A stretch of 64,000 nt of DNA from Ciona intestinalis (taxonomy: Eukaryota > Chordata > Ascidiacea > Phlebobranchia > Cionidae), in the NCBI RefSeq assembly GCF_000224145.3, contig NC_020173.2, positions 4,289,001 to 4,353,000 on the forward strand. The letters are read 5' to 3'. The notes under the pieces were generated by a model. It worked only from the letters and a program-made list of their open reading frames with translations. It had not been told where the DNA came from and ran no database searches. Both the position numbers and the translations under genes were made by a program. Below, one piece after another: positions 45,758 to 58,900 of the stretch. The first letter of the stretch is position 1; every line of letters starts with the position of its first letter.

Positions 45758-46377
45758 TGAATTGTATTTTAACTGAAACTGTTTACACTTCAGTGTAGAT
45801 TTTATAGAAAGCAAAATAGTAAACAAGTAAATAGCAAAATGTGGAATATTTGTTTAATATTTTACGTTTCAACATTTAACCTGCATTGCAGTGTATAATG
45901 TTCACTGCAAAATATTTTTTGTGCTGCAAATGTTTCAGCTAACATTTTTATTTAAATTTTTGGTGAGCCTATTGCAATAAAAGGTAAATGCAGCATCAGT
46001 GTATGTTGTACAAATCCCCTGCCTTTGATGTATGGTGTGACTTCCATGACAATTTAATACCAAGTGATATTTTTTACTATGCACTGCCCATGTGTATGAA
46101 GTTAAGATTTGTTGTGTTTGAGCTGCTAGAATACCTGTTTTCATGTCCTTAACGTTTAGTGCAATGTTTTTAAAGCTTTGGCACTGTTTCAACAAAAGAA
46201 GAATTTAAGTTTTTGTTCTTATTAGTGATAAAGTTGTTACATAGTATTGTTCCAATTTTATATTTGCATAATAAAAGGGTGTGGGAATATACACAGCAGA
46301 ACTTTACTTTAATTTTATACGTTTAGGTATGGGCAATTAGCATGTCCAATAAGAGGGCATACCTAACATATATATAT

Positions 46378-46731
46378 AGTCCTGCGGGGGAAGATGGGAC
46401 ACTTTTAACACATAATATCCAAATATCCTGATCGTGTTTTAAACAATTAACAACAGTCTATAGAAGTCGTGAAGATACGATTTAATATTTTTTTTGATAC
46501 TCTTTGTTTACTACCTAATGAGACCAGTAAATAGAATGAAAAGTTGTTCCATCTTCCCCCACTCTATAGCACATAATATCCGAATAATCTGATCACGTTT
46601 TAAACAAATAACAACGGTCTATAGGAGTCGTAGAGGATACGTGTTTTATAATACTTTAAATGTCCTTTGTTTACTTTCAAATGGGTCGAGAAAATAGAAT
46701 TAAAATATGTCCCATCTTCCCCCACCCTACT
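46378..46731 (+). repeat. Two MITE family A copies in tandem
   Basis: The first runs from gcgggggaagatgggacact to ccatcttcccccactctat. The second follows directly with gcacataatatccgaataat, lacking its own left terminus, and ends gtcccatcttcccccaccct. The pair looks like unequal exchange between two elements or insertion of one at the end of another. Confidence 0.8.
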
Positions 46732-47572
46732 ATTTTATCATTTTTTATGATAATATAGATTTTTCTTTAATCGGCAACATGACTTTTTGTTAATTGGTTT
46801 TTCATTGCGGCATATAATTTTTAGTAAACCAATTACACTAAGTACACTGTTACTTTTTACTCGCATCTACACGAAAAGCTAGGTTCATAGGCCCCACAGA
46901 TAGATAGTAAGTTTCCGGCGTAATCAAAATCTCAGTTCTTCAGCTGTATTCAACGAAAAGCAGCAGCAACATGCCATCTGATATTCATTTATCTGACCCA
47001 GAGTGTTGGATAATGTTGCAGACAAGTATATTAGGATACGTTCATAAGTTGGTACTGGTTGATCGCGAAACACAACGACGTAGGCCTGTTTTGATCTGCC
47101 TAATAGCATTACGAAAAGTCGTATCATAAAAGGTTTGCTCACATGACTTGAGTAGGCCTAACAGAGAGCTTATAGACACAAGGCAATGGAGTTTTATTAT
47201 TTACAGTTGCATAATGTAACAGAAGGGCCTGTAAGTATAGAATGCATAACACTTGTAACGCGTGTTGCGAGTGTTTCTTTGACAAAAGAGGGGCCAAGTA
47301 TTTTACGTTCTATTAATTTGTTGTTAAGTTTTTAAATAAACAGCACGTTATTACTGGTGTAACAGAACACCCACGATTCTAATGTCACGTGTACATTATT
47401 ATCATTTTCTTGTGTAGACGCATGTTATCGTAACTGAGTTCCTACATATACAAGTTTCTTCAAGGTCACGCTTGCTTATATAATCGAACCCCAGCATTAC
47501 AACTATGTTAAAATGTAATACGACGTACGCTACTCTGACTTACATTTCTCATAGGTATTTTAGAGATTCAGA

Positions 47573-49030
47573 ATGACGATGGAACGAAAGCAAGTTTTGT
47601 CAGTGATTGCTGCTGTGTTTGACACTTTATTATTTGGTGGAATAATATTCGGTTGGCCTTCCCTGGATTTCGTGCTGAAGCGGGAGGGTTATTTTTCTTC
47701 TAAATGTGAAATAGAAACTGGTGATTTAAAGAACGACACAGCTGAAGATTCCTCCGAGAAAATCTTGAATTGTCCAAGTCAAGATATCGCACTTAACCTG
47801 GTCTACACGTTGTCTGCTGCCATTGGCGGTGTATCTACTTTCCCACTCGGTTATCTGTTTGATCGTTTCGGGACTTGGAAATTTCGATCATGCAGTATCT
47901 CAACTGCGATTCTCGCATGCGTTGCTATTGCGTGCTCGAATAAGGAAACCTCTTGGTTGCTATACATAGCATTGCCAACTGTGGCTGTGTGTAATTTTGC
48001 CATTCTCGTTTCGAACACTCCAATCGGATACTTTTGCGTAGCAGCGCAAGCAACAGTAATTTCTATCATCTATGGTGCGTTTGATTCTTCAGCAGCGGTG
48101 ATGGTAGTAATGAAGTCAGCTTATGAATTGGGAGCAACCGTAGCTGAAATATTTACTGTCTATGGCGCTTTGTTACTCCTCTCACTTGTTTACACATTCG
48201 TGCTGATGCCAAGAATGCATGTCCCATTCAACGTACCAGATGGTTACCAGTACGGTGCCACAGAATGTTGTTGTTCTAACAACCCAATCTCTTCACCACA
48301 AAACACCAACACGCCAAATCAAAGCAGAAGAAAAAGATCGGGAGTTTCAGAATCAACTCCTCTCTTAGCTAACCAAGGCGAGGAACAGAAAACGTTTTCT
48401 TCGTCCCTGAAAGACTTTTCCTATTGGCTCAACGTGTTGTACTTGTCTATCCTACAACTTCGGTTGAATATGTTTTATGTCACGTTAAATCAATGGATAT
48501 CTACGCTTACAAGTAACCGTGAACAACAGAGCAAATATATCACAGCGTTTGGATTCATACAACTCACCGGGATCTTAATTGCGCCCTTTAGCGGCGTGAT
48601 GACTGACATGATGACGAAGTATTATCGAAAGTCTGTCACATGTTCTGAAGAAGTTGTTCGGAAACGAGGTGTTTGCTTCACGATTGGTTGCACGTGTTTA
48701 ACGGCTACTATCTTTTCTGCGCTTGTTCTGATTCCAGTATTAGAAATCCAGTACATTACATTTTTCGTGCAGAACGTTGCCCGCACTTTTCTCTTTGCTG
48801 GCAATGGCGCTTTCCTCGCCACTACATTTTCAAGCGAACATTTCGGAAAACTTAATGGTCTTACCATTGGAATTGCCTCTGTCGTGTCGTTACTTACATA
48901 CCCCATTAATATTCTTGTTTTAAGAGTTTTTGGCGGTAGCTTTGTTGTTGTGGATTCCGTGTTCTTAGGCTTGTCTGTTTTGACGTTTGTGCATCCAGTG
49001 GTTTTGTTTTTTCGTACAAGGCATAACTGA
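47573..49030 (+). CDS. SLC43A3-like MFS transporter, copy 1 (single exon)
   Basis: A 485 aa uninterrupted frame. It matches the SLC43 family, closest to SLC43A3 (purine nucleobase transporter ENBT1), in the start FGGIIFGWPSLDFVLKREGY, FPLGYLFDRFG after the first loop, NTPIGYFCVAAQATVISIIY then GAFDSSAAV, the intracellular loop, and FSSEHFGKLNGLTIGIASVV near the C-terminus. Twelve helices are expected, with a large extracellular loop between TM1 and TM2 and a central cytoplasmic loop carrying RRKRSG and ESTPLL (dileucine-like). Substrate is unproven. Vertebrate SLC43 genes have many introns; this one has none. A second copy faces it 771 bp away. Confidence 0.9.
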   Translation: MTMERKQVLSVIAAVFDTLLFGGIIFGWPSLDFVLKREGYFSSKCEIETGDLKNDTAEDSSEKILNCPSQDIALNLVYTLSAAIGGVSTFPLGYLFDRFGTWKFRSCSISTAILACVAIACSNKETSWLLYIALPTVAVCNFAILVSNTPIGYFCVAAQATVISIIYGAFDSSAAVMVVMKSAYELGATVAEIFTVYGALLLLSLVYTFVLMPRMHVPFNVPDGYQYGATECCCSNNPISSPQNTNTPNQSRRKRSGVSESTPLLANQGEEQKTFSSSLKDFSYWLNVLYLSILQLRLNMFYVTLNQWISTLTSNREQQSKYITAFGFIQLTGILIAPFSGVMTDMMTKYYRKSVTCSEEVVRKRGVCFTIGCTCLTATIFSALVLIPVLEIQYITFFVQNVARTFLFAGNGAFLATTFSSEHFGKLNGLTIGIASVVSLLTYPINILVLRVFGGSFVVVDSVFLGLSVLTFVHPVVLFFRTRHN

Positions 49031-49801
49031 AATATTAGTTGCGCAGCCAGTTAGGTAGGAGAAATTTAACTACTTCCTTTAACCTATAAATCCTCGCATG
49101 TTGTTGTTTGGAAGTTATTTCGTGGTCATTAGTAAAACATTGTCCTGGAAATATATAATACGGAGATCGAGGCCTGATGCTACTTTTTGTTCCAACCCAG
49201 CGGTTATACTGATGGGTTGTCCACATATAACAGCGGATTGCACCTCGCTGAGTTACCTTTATGCATTTATACCTCGTACAGTATAGCTTCTATTTAAAAT
49301 GGTTTGTTAATGTATGCCCTTTGTTTTGTATATACCTATGTTCGCGTCGTTTCAACAATAACATGTCGAGGTTTTCTTACTGGCAAACAGGATTCGAAAA
49401 ACAAATTTTATTTGTAATTATTTTATCTGTTGTATTAGTTTACAGTAAGCAAATGGTAGATTGGAAAATCTCTAAAACAGTTACGTTGCAGATCCAATGG
49501 TTGTTATCATATACTTTAACATCTGTAAATAAACTACACAATTTTGTTTTTTGGTTTTAATACAGTAGGAATCAAAGCAATATCAATCACTCTTTTACTG
49601 TAGGCCTAACAAAAAAATAGCAAATGAGTGCACAGGATCTACTAGTCTGGATAAACTGATGTTTTGGTATTATCCATTCTTTCATTATTACAAAACCACT
49701 TTCAAACATTCTCAGCACCAAATGAAAGTAATGTTTCACACAGCTGGTAGGCCTATACATATTACAGATTAAAACACTGATAGCATCCGTTCTAATAATG
49801 C
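49031..49801. other. Spacer between the convergent SLC43A3-like genes
   Basis: Not clearly palindromic itself and without a supported gene. It contains both 3' UTRs. Confidence 0.4.
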
Positions 49802-51253
49802 TTAGCTAGGTTTGGTTCGAAAAAACAAAACCACTGGATGTACAAATGTTAAAACACACAAACCCAAGAACACGGAATCCACAACAACAAAGCTACCGCC
49901 AAAAACTTTTAAAACAAGAATATTAATGGGGTATGTAAGTAACGACACGACAGAGGCAATTCCAATGGTAAGACCATTAAGTTTTCCGAAATGTTCGCTT
50001 GGAAATGTAGTGGCGAGGAAAGCGCCATTGCCAGCATAGAGAAAAGTGCGGGCGGCGTTCTGCACGAAAAATGTGATGTACTGGATTTCCAACACAGGAA
50101 TCAGAACAAGTGCAGAGAAGATAGTTGCCATTAAACACGTGCAACCAATCGTGAAGCAAACACCTCGTTTCCGAACAACTTGTTCAGAACATGTGACAGA
50201 CTTTCGATAATACTTCGTCATCATGTCAGTCATCACGCCGCTAAAGGGCGCAATTAAGATCCCGGTGAGTTGTATGAATCCAAACGCTGTGATATATTTG
50301 CTCTGTTGTTCACGGTTACTTGTAAGCGTAGATATCCATTGATTTAAAGTGCCATAAAATACATACAACCGGAGTTGTAGGATAGACAAGTACAACACGT
50401 TGAGCCAATAGGACAGGTCTTTCAGGGTCGAAGAAAACGTTTTCTGTTCCTCGCCTTGGTTAGCTAAGAGAGGAGTTGATTCTGAAACTCCCGATCTTTT
50501 TCTTCTGCTTTGATTTGGCGTGTTGGTGTTTTGTGGTGAAGAGATTGGGTTGTTAAAACAACAACATTCTGTGACACCGTACTGGTAACCATCTGGTACG
50601 TTGAATGGGACATGCATTCTTGGCATCAGCACGAATGTGTAAACAAGTGAGAGGAGTAACAAAGCGCCATAGAAAGTAAATATTTCAGCTACGGTTGCTC
50701 CCAATTGTGAAGCAATCTTCATTACCACCATCACAGCTGCTGAAGAATCAAACGCACCATAGATGATTGAAATTACTGTTGCTTGCGCTGCTACGCAAAA
50801 GTATCCGATTGGAGTGTTCGAAGTGAGAATGGCAAAACTACACACAGCCACAACTGGCATTGCTATGTATAGCAACCAAGAGGTTTCCTTATTCGAGCAC
50901 GCAATAGCGGTACAGGCCAGTATAAATGTTAAGATACTACCCGTTCGAAATTTCCAGGCACCGAAACGATCAAACAGATAACCGAGTGGGAACGTAGATA
51001 CACCGCCAATGGTAGTAGACAACGTGTAGACCAAGTTTAGGGCGATATCTTGACTTGGACAATTCAAGCTTTTCTCAGAGGAAGCTACGGTTGTCCCGTT
51101 CTTTAAATCACCAGTTTCTATTTCACATTTAGAAGAAAAATAACCCTCTCGCTTCAGCACGAAATCCAGGGAAGGCCAACCGAATATTATTCCACCAAAT
51201 AATAAAGTGTCAAACAGAGCAGCAATCACTGATAAAACTTGCTTATGTTTCAT
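49802..51253 (-). CDS. SLC43A3-like MFS transporter, copy 2 (single exon, inverted)
   Basis: 483 aa from the ATG at 51253 (MKHKQVLSVIAALFDTLLFG), colinear with copy 1 without large gaps and roughly 95% identical by eye. Differences cluster at the N-terminus (MKHK against MTMERK), the TM1-TM2 loop (NGTTVASSEKS against NDTAEDSSEKI) and a few membrane residues. The same family motifs are intact (IIFGWPSLDFV, FPLGYLFDRFG, FPSEHFGKLNG), so both copies should be functional. Likely a recent inverted duplication of an already intronless gene, possibly homogenised by gene conversion. Substrate unknown. Confidence 0.9.
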   Translation of the reverse strand: MKHKQVLSVIAALFDTLLFGGIIFGWPSLDFVLKREGYFSSKCEIETGDLKNGTTVASSEKSLNCPSQDIALNLVYTLSTTIGGVSTFPLGYLFDRFGAWKFRTGSILTFILACTAIACSNKETSWLLYIAMPVVAVCSFAILTSNTPIGYFCVAAQATVISIIYGAFDSSAAVMVVMKIASQLGATVAEIFTFYGALLLLSLVYTFVLMPRMHVPFNVPDGYQYGVTECCCFNNPISSPQNTNTPNQSRRKRSGVSESTPLLANQGEEQKTFSSTLKDLSYWLNVLYLSILQLRLYVFYGTLNQWISTLTSNREQQSKYITAFGFIQLTGILIAPFSGVMTDMMTKYYRKSVTCSEQVVRKRGVCFTIGCTCLMATIFSALVLIPVLEIQYITFFVQNAARTFLYAGNGAFLATTFPSEHFGKLNGLTIGIASVVSLLTYPINILVLKVFGGSFVVVDSVFLGLCVLTFVHPVVLFFRTKPS

Positions 51254-51702
51254 GTTGTGGCAGAATGCTGTAAAATAGAAGTTTAAAATAGAGTTTTCAA
51301 TCTGCTTCTATTAATAACAATCTATATATTATACTTATATAGCCCGCCCATTTACCGTGTTTGCTTTTACAGCATAGTCTGTTTGCACACAAACTCTTCG
51401 CGTGTATTTCTAAGCTATAATAAAAACGCTTAATTTGACGTTGGTTAAAGATTTCTTGCTAAAAGGTACGCATGTATACTGGATATACTAATGACTGTCT
51501 AAACTAAAGAGTTGAGACAATACTGAAAACAAACTGGCTGGTATGGCAGCTTCCTGCCCTGTAGAACAATGCCTTATCTCGCGGTCCCACGGCCAACCGT
51601 AAAGACTCGTAGACATTCAAAGTCAATGTTTGGTATTATAGGTCCCGATCACGTGACTCGTTTCCTCGCATGCATTAAGTGTACAATTCCAAGCTCATAT
51701 AT

Positions 51703-51885
51703 AGTAGGGTGGGGTAAGATGGGACATTTCTTTATTGTATTTCCTGGTACCATTTAGTAGTAAACAAAGAACATTCAAAGAATTATAAAACCGTAACCTC
51801 ACGACTCCAATAAACTGTAATTAATAGTTAAAAACACGATCAGGATATCATGTGCTAAATGGGTCCCTTCTTTCCCCACCCTACT
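51703..51885 (-). repeat. MITE family A, full reverse copy
   Basis: Clean copy: agtagggtggggtaagatgg to cccttctttccccaccctact, flanked on both sides by TA-rich tatata, consistent with TA target-site duplication. Confidence 0.85.
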
Positions 51886-52934
51886 CTATATCAAGTGTAA
51901 ATATCATGGGATTGTATTTATCTCGTAAAACGCTAACACTACCACGGTCAAAGCTACAGCGCTATTCTACTCAAATTAGCTTAGCGTGTATCCATAGATT
52001 AGCAGCGGGACATTAACAGATTTGTACAATAATAAACAATAACTGGCTGCATATATCTGTTTTGTGAACGTTTAATTATTTTTATTTTTTTACTTTACTG
52101 TATTGTCTAAATGTTAGTAATACCTGTTACACTTGTTGTCATTCGCCTTCCTTATTCTATAGCTGAATTTCAAACGTACTTTATGACTGTGATATACACT
52201 GTATGACAAATAACATCTCAAACTCATCGTTCGACCCGCTTCTTCTACTTACTTTATAATTCCACAAAACGGGTCACTGCTTGAATCCCTTATCTTACTA
52301 GTTTTTGTGCAAAGCAATAATAGATAAGAACCAAGCGCCCGAAATTTGTGCCGGTAGCATTTAACTAACACCTACTCGCTACAAATCTCAATTACTGTTT
52401 AATTCGAAATCTTCAAGTAAACTTACCGCTGATAAGAGTTTATTGCTGATAAATAAACGCCTGTAGTGAGTTTACACAAAACACAAAGTGCTTGCTTCGT
52501 ATAGAAATAAAAGAACGTTTTTTGTTAAAGTATTGAAATAGTATACACTTGGTATTACATTCCCGTGAAATTTTTTTTAATCTTTTGGTTGCAAAGCGCA
52601 CTCGCAGATTGTTTTATAGTTACAAAGTGCAGCGGAGTAAGTTTTGTAAACGGTTGGAAAACGAAACAGTGTAAATTTTTATATTCGACAACTACCGCGG
52701 GTTTGAGCGCATATTTCTTTAAACAAATAAATATCTGCCAACTATATAAGTTACGCTGTTAAATGATTGTTTGTGTCCCGTGTATATTTTTTAAAAAAAA
52801 ATCAGGCGAATTCAACAATTGTGATCCGTGGGTAAAGAAATAATACGGATTGATGCAAAATACCTCTACCTTATTTATATGTATATATGGGCAATTCAAA
52901 CTTTAAAAAATCTATAATAATGTATAGATATGTA

Positions 52935-53126
52935 TAGTACTGTGAGAGAACATAGAACATATTTAGCACATTATATCCGATTATTCTGATCGTGTTTTAA
53001 ACAATTAACAACGGTCTATGGAAGTCGTGAGGCAGCGTTTTTATAATTCTTTTGAATGCTTTTGGTTTACTACTTAATGGAACGAGAAAACAAAACGAAA
53101 AGATGTCCCATCTTTCCCCATTCTAC
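52935..53126 (+). repeat. MITE family A, diverged left end
   Basis: The left end is degraded (agtactgtgagagaacatag); the core gatcgtgttttaaacaatta and the right end gatgtcccatctttccccat are recognisable. Confidence 0.75.
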
Positions 53127-53874
53127 TGTATATACGCTTACCTATATCATGAGAGCGACAGTTCAATAACAGTTTATAAGTCAACACCGCGCTACTTAAT
53201 GCAAGATACGAAATAAATCCTCCATTAAAAATTTTGCGGAAGATTAGTGACGTCAGTGCGCTAATGACGTCACAAGGTAATCTGACACTTCCGTGGCGAA
53301 AGAGTGACAACCAATGATAGGCGGCATTTCAATCAGCTTTATTGCCCAATGTTATTTTAAATTACTGTCAAATATTTTAAACGCTATCTCTCAATAAGGG
53401 TTTCCTATTTCTGAGAAATAAACTTCCAAGCGTTTTGGCATTTGTAATGCGCTGTCTAGTGATATAGTAGGCATTAATTTTCCTAGATTTTAAGGGTATG
53501 CAGTGTAAATGGAAAAGTGTACGACCAAGTATACGACCTAAAGCTGTGACCACATGTATTTTATCGAGTTATTGCAACCGAATAACATTTGTCGTATTTA
53601 ATTCTTGTCTAAACATTACCAGGTGCGTTCATATCTTGCTTATGAAAGACTAGCAATTTGTAAACTGTTTGTTTGTACATCTATCAAGATTAGTATCTGT
53701 TACGTCATATTGGCAGTGTAGATTCGCCATGGGAACTTTTATCGTCAATCTATTGATCAAGGAAAGCCATCTTTTCACCGAGTGAACCTAAAAGTATGGT
53801 AAGTACGTTATGTGAGAAATCGGAAAGATACAGAAAACGATTAAAAAGATACCGGTGTGCGGCGACGGCAATTT

Positions 53875-54060
53875 AGTACGGTGGGGTAAGTTAGGACATG
53901 TTTTCATTCTTTTTCCTGTTCCATTTGTTAGTAAACAAAGAATTTTTACAGAATTATGTAACCGTATAGCCACGTTACTCTAAAAAGCGATGTTAATTAT
54001 ACAAAACACTATAGAGAAACATACGATTTAAAAGCTAACGATATTCAATGTTACCCCACA
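53875..54060 (-). repeat. MITE family A, reverse, diverged
   Basis: agtacggtggggtaagttag, then cattctttttcctgttccat, ending in atgttaccccac. Confidence 0.75.
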
Positions 54061-54432
54061 GTGCAGCTTTGCAGCATTAAGTTCCGTTGCGTTTATTTTC
54101 AGGGCGTGTACCACATTTTACATGGCAGTTTCTGCAATTCAAATTCGCTTGCCACCGTCGTAATCCGAATCGGATTATCTGGTATATGCCTCCACCAATG
54201 TAAACGACGAATTAGCGCAAGCTTAGGTGGGGCCGAGCGATTAGTGTGTGTCAGAAACACACCGTCGATTGTCTCACAACAAGTTTGTGGACGGCAGTGC
54301 TGGTTGAATGCGGTAATTGATTTTAAATAGGTGTGGAGAAGATGCGCTTATACTGCACGACTTATGTACCATAACTCCCAATCTCGGATATATTCGAAGT
54401 TTTATATTGCGCGGTTTTAAATTCTTCATACA

Positions 54433-54630
54433 ATGTTGTGGGGTAAGATGGGATAACGTTAGCTCCTAAATCCCAAATATCTTTTGATCAGGTTTAAACA
54501 ATTAACAACGTTTTCTTAGAGTCGTAAAGATGCGGTTATTCAATTCTGTAAAATAATCTTTGTTTACTACCAAATGGCTTGGAAGAGAGAATGACAATAT
54601 AATATGTCATGTTTCATCTTATCGTACTAT
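54433..54630 (+). repeat. MITE family A, diverged
   Basis: ttgtggggtaagatgggata, the central aacaattaacaacg, and a degraded right end gtttcatcttatcgtact. Confidence 0.7.
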
Positions 54631-54639
54631 ATATTAAAC

Positions 54640-55917
54640 GTTTTCTAATCAAATTAAGTTAATATACTTGCTCAAATTTTTTTAATATAATGTAATGAAA
54701 TATTTATGTTTTTTCAGCTAATTTAAAAGTAACTTTCCAAGTGTAAGCCCTTAGCAGCAAGATTATTATGAGCAATCTCTTCGTGATGGGTCATGTCGCC
54801 TCTCGCTTCGATCATCGGCTTGTCCAAGCAAATACAACTTTATCTAAGATTTTAATGTTCGATTCCATACAGATCAAAATTGGATCAGGGTAAAGGCTAC
54901 CATCGGTAAGTGCTGTAAGCGCTTTTTAACTAAGCTTTTTTACGAAACGAAAGGCTGGAGTAAATATTCTTTGGTAGCTGTAGCGTAATGGTCCACTGCT
55001 TAATATTTGGCGGCAAAACGGTAGCGGTGAAAAGTAAGGATACTAAATATTTGTTCTGTATGTTTTTAATTCAATTAACTAGATGTGTTTAAATATATTT
55101 TTGACATAATACAGTTATGATGGGCGTTTTTAAACGAAAAATCACCGTATTGTGGTCTGGTTTCGAAATTTGTATGCGGATTTAGACTTCTTTCAAAAAT
55201 GTTCCTTAATTATTAGTTGGAAAGTTTGAATGACGACGACATACGAAATGCTGTTTTAATCGTCAGCCACAATAAAGCTGTTTATATAGCTTTGACCGCA
55301 GGCAGCTAAACGGCGCCCATGTTTTGGGGAAGCAGATTAATCCCATAAAATGTAAATCATGTAACTAAGTTAATTTTTTTAAATCGTGATACTGTTTTCG
55401 TATATTTTTCGCGGTTTAAAGTAAAAAGAGCGATTTGTGTAATCACTGAGTTTTCGCAATAAATATGGTTACACGGATCGGCCTAATTACGGGTTATATT
55501 GATGGGATGATTTTCAAGTAAACCGCATTTTTCACATCGTACCTAAAACAGCCCAAACCTGAATTTGCAGACAATTAAAACATACACGGTAGTTTCGGGA
55601 ATATAAGTTATTGAATCTTTGAGAATTTAAAATATTTAAAACGGTGTGCAAACGTGTGGACCTCGTGTGGCGCGTCTTGTATAGGCGAGTCTCGTGTTTA
55701 TCTCGTGGATTATTTTAGGAAGCGAGAAAAAGGAGACGAGAGTAAATTATTAATAAGAAGGGAGATAGATTGTCCCCGCTTCGGACAGCTCGTTTCTACA
55801 CAGCATGCACTGTAGACTTTTTTGGCCGCGCTGTTTATGGTTTAACAGTTAACCTGCAATTGTGTTGTTTTTTCAGTTTAGCATTAGCAAGATTAAAAAT
55901 CGTAGTAAAAACAGAAA
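54640..55917. other. DKK3 upstream region, no other gene seen
   Basis: No supported reading frame. A ttttttcag acceptor at about 55876 precedes a short 5' leader and the DKK3 ATG, so a 5' UTR intron or trans-splice site is likely. A degenerate tRNA-like stretch (tagctgtagcgtaatggtcc) occurs near 54978. Confidence 0.4.
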
Positions 55918-58900
55918 ATGAAACGACTCGTCGTCTTTTCTTTCATTCTGCTGGTGAATTTTTGTTCGGGGATGTATCGGTATAGGTTGGGCGGAGAGCT
56001 GGACCGTCAACTGTCTCCCTACACCATTGAAAACGATGCTAATGACCGAGAGGAGGAGGAAAGGGAAGATATGTTGTATAAATACATGATGGAGCAGCTT
56101 ATTCGTGATATAGGAAAGGGTAAGATAATCAATCCGTCGTACATGTGTTGAAATTAAACCTATATTTGTATTGAATTTTTTGCATTTTTTTTGCTATATT
56201 TGTATTGAATTTTTGCGGAGTTAGCCCTATCCCCAAATACTAACAACTCGGTTAAGTTATGTCAGTTTGAAATACATATAAATGTAAATCTGCAGAAAAT
56301 ACCTTTGAAAACGAACTCCAAGACAACGATAGTCCCCCCAGTGCTTTAGAAGAGCTGACTCGTCTTGAGAACACAATCGATGATTTGGATAAAGACGGAA
56401 GATGGGTAGACGAAGTTGAGGTATACTGTCACGTCATATGTTTTATGATTGTTTTACTTATTTCCCAGGAGGCTAGTTAAAATTGTATTAGCTATATCGT
56501 TGGTGTGTTTGTATGTGTTATAAAAACATATTGGAAACTGCTGTTAAAATTGCACAACACTTTACGAGTGTCATGCCAGTACTATATTTCATTTATTTCA
56601 TGAAATATTTATTTAAAAAACCAAGGCCGTTTAAAGCAAGGTTTTGTTTCGATGTCGTGAATGCATAGAACTGTGCTGGGGTAAGATAGGACACCGTTAT
56701 GGCACCTAAGTACCATATTTTCTAACCGGATTTTAAACAAAATAGAACGATTTTTTAGAGTCGTGGTGCTGTGGTTATAATTCCTGTAAATATAGTTTTT
56801 GGTAAATGCCAAATAAGGCGAGAGACGAAAACCATGTCCCATCTTGCCCCACCCTAGTGAATTCTTTTATACGCCTCAAAATATTCGATAATTGCATCGG
56901 GATTCTGCAATTGTCATCTGCATGGACGTCTGGTTTCATGCATGAAAACACATGGTTAATACATGTCAACACAATCCAACCGCTGAGATTATTTCCATTT
57001 GCACTCAATTTTACGGTGCGCGCATCTGTCTCGAATCAATAATTTTCGAAAAAAATCAATACACGAATGCCAATATACAATAACATCAAGAGTCTAAAGG
57101 TGTTAAACCACATGCCTGCTTTGAAGTTCGAAATTGCCTTCATAAATACTAATTTCGCGCTCCACAGAATAAAGTTATCGACCAACGGACTTTATAGGCA
57201 AAACAATGTTAAACACAAAGCTGTTATGTTTCTTGCGATTAATAGATAAAATTATCGTTACATACTATGCCTAAAAAACCTGTGTGTTGTTTAACACATA
57301 ACCCAACGTACAATAGGTTATACCAGAACGCATCGATGTGTGTAAGCTATATATTTTCCATATATAGGGAGAGAGAAGATGGGACAACTTTTTATTCTAT
57401 TTTCTCATTTCATTTGTTAGTAAACAAAAATTATTAAAATAATTATAAAAATGTATCATCTTTACGACTCCCACAAACTGTTGTTAATTATTTAAAACAC
57501 CATAAGGATATTTGAAAATTGTGCGCTAAAGGTGTCCCATATCCCCCCACCCTACTATATATTACCTATTGTGACATTATTTTCGCCCCACAGACGCTGG
57601 AAAACGAATTTCCTCCTAACTACCACAACGTCACAGAGTTTCGAACCAAAATTGGGAATCAGTCAGTTCATGTGAAAGAATCTATCGACAAAAACACCCT
57701 GGGGAATGAAGGTATTACAAAATTATAATTGCATTATTGTTATAGATATACGGCAAGTGGGTTTCGATTTTAATGAGAACCCACCAGAAAAGCGTGCCGG
57801 AATTTAGAAAGCGGTAGTCGAACAAATTAAACCCTGACTGTAGATATATAGTAGGGTGGGGTAAACTAGGACACTTTTGCATTCTTTTCCCGTCTCATTT
57901 TTTTAGTAAACAAAGAATAGTTACAGAATTATATAGCGTAGCGCGAAACTATAAAACAAGGTTGTTAATGGTTCAAAAATCGATCATTAAATATGTGATT
58001 TAGTTGCAAGTAGATCCCGTCTTACGCCCACAGTACTATAATTCATTTTTATTGTCGCGTAAAATACGCTTAAGTAATGCGAAACAGCAACGGGTTTATA
58101 AGCAATTAACATTTGAAACTGAACGTATCCCTACCATTAATAAATTATTTAGATAGATTAGGAAAGCTTTTTGTCACAGCGGTTCCATTATTTCAATTTT
58201 ATGCATAATTTAAATACGAGCCAACGTATAATTTACATGGAAGAAGAGTTGAAGGATTTTTGTCCCATAGTTTTCATACAGTCACACCAATGTCATATAT
58301 GCTTTCAACCAAAATCCAATAGTTAATAATGTCGGCCGTATTAAACAGTACGTTCAACTGATTAATATTTTATAAACTTGATTTGTTTTGACATTAAAAT
58401 CGCCTAGAATAACTACGCCTAGAAAAATATCGACCGTAGCTTGACATGTAAACACCATACACCCTTCCATAATAAAGCATGGTAGGGCGAACCCGACGCC
58501 GTGGTGATTTGTAGGAAGATATATACCGCAGAGCAATTATCGATTTCCGGCTCTCAACGCAAAATAATAGCCAGTCTGGTCAGGCGTACGGTCTCCTGTT
58601 TAATGAGTGTGGTGTATACACCAGACGCTGCGGTTTCTTTGTACACACATTTACTGAGACGAGGCTTGACGTATACACTGTTTGCTTTTAACGATTACCA
58701 ATGCTTTTTCTGTAAAACCTCAAACCGGTCCTTTTTATATCATGTTTTATAATGGGGTCCTTTTAACGTCATTGTACAGAGCGAGAAAATGCTCACATAG
58801 CAATATTAAACATTTTTAAGGCGAGTGACACCATCACGACTCCCATAGACCGTTGTACCTATTTAAAACACGATCATGATATATTCGGATATTACGTGCT

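Noticed and set aside
52565-52762. Small secreted cysteine-bearing peptide frame (65 aa) with a hydrophobic N-terminus
   Set aside because: The frame begins with GTG, not ATG; no splice acceptor, family motif or regulatory context supports it.
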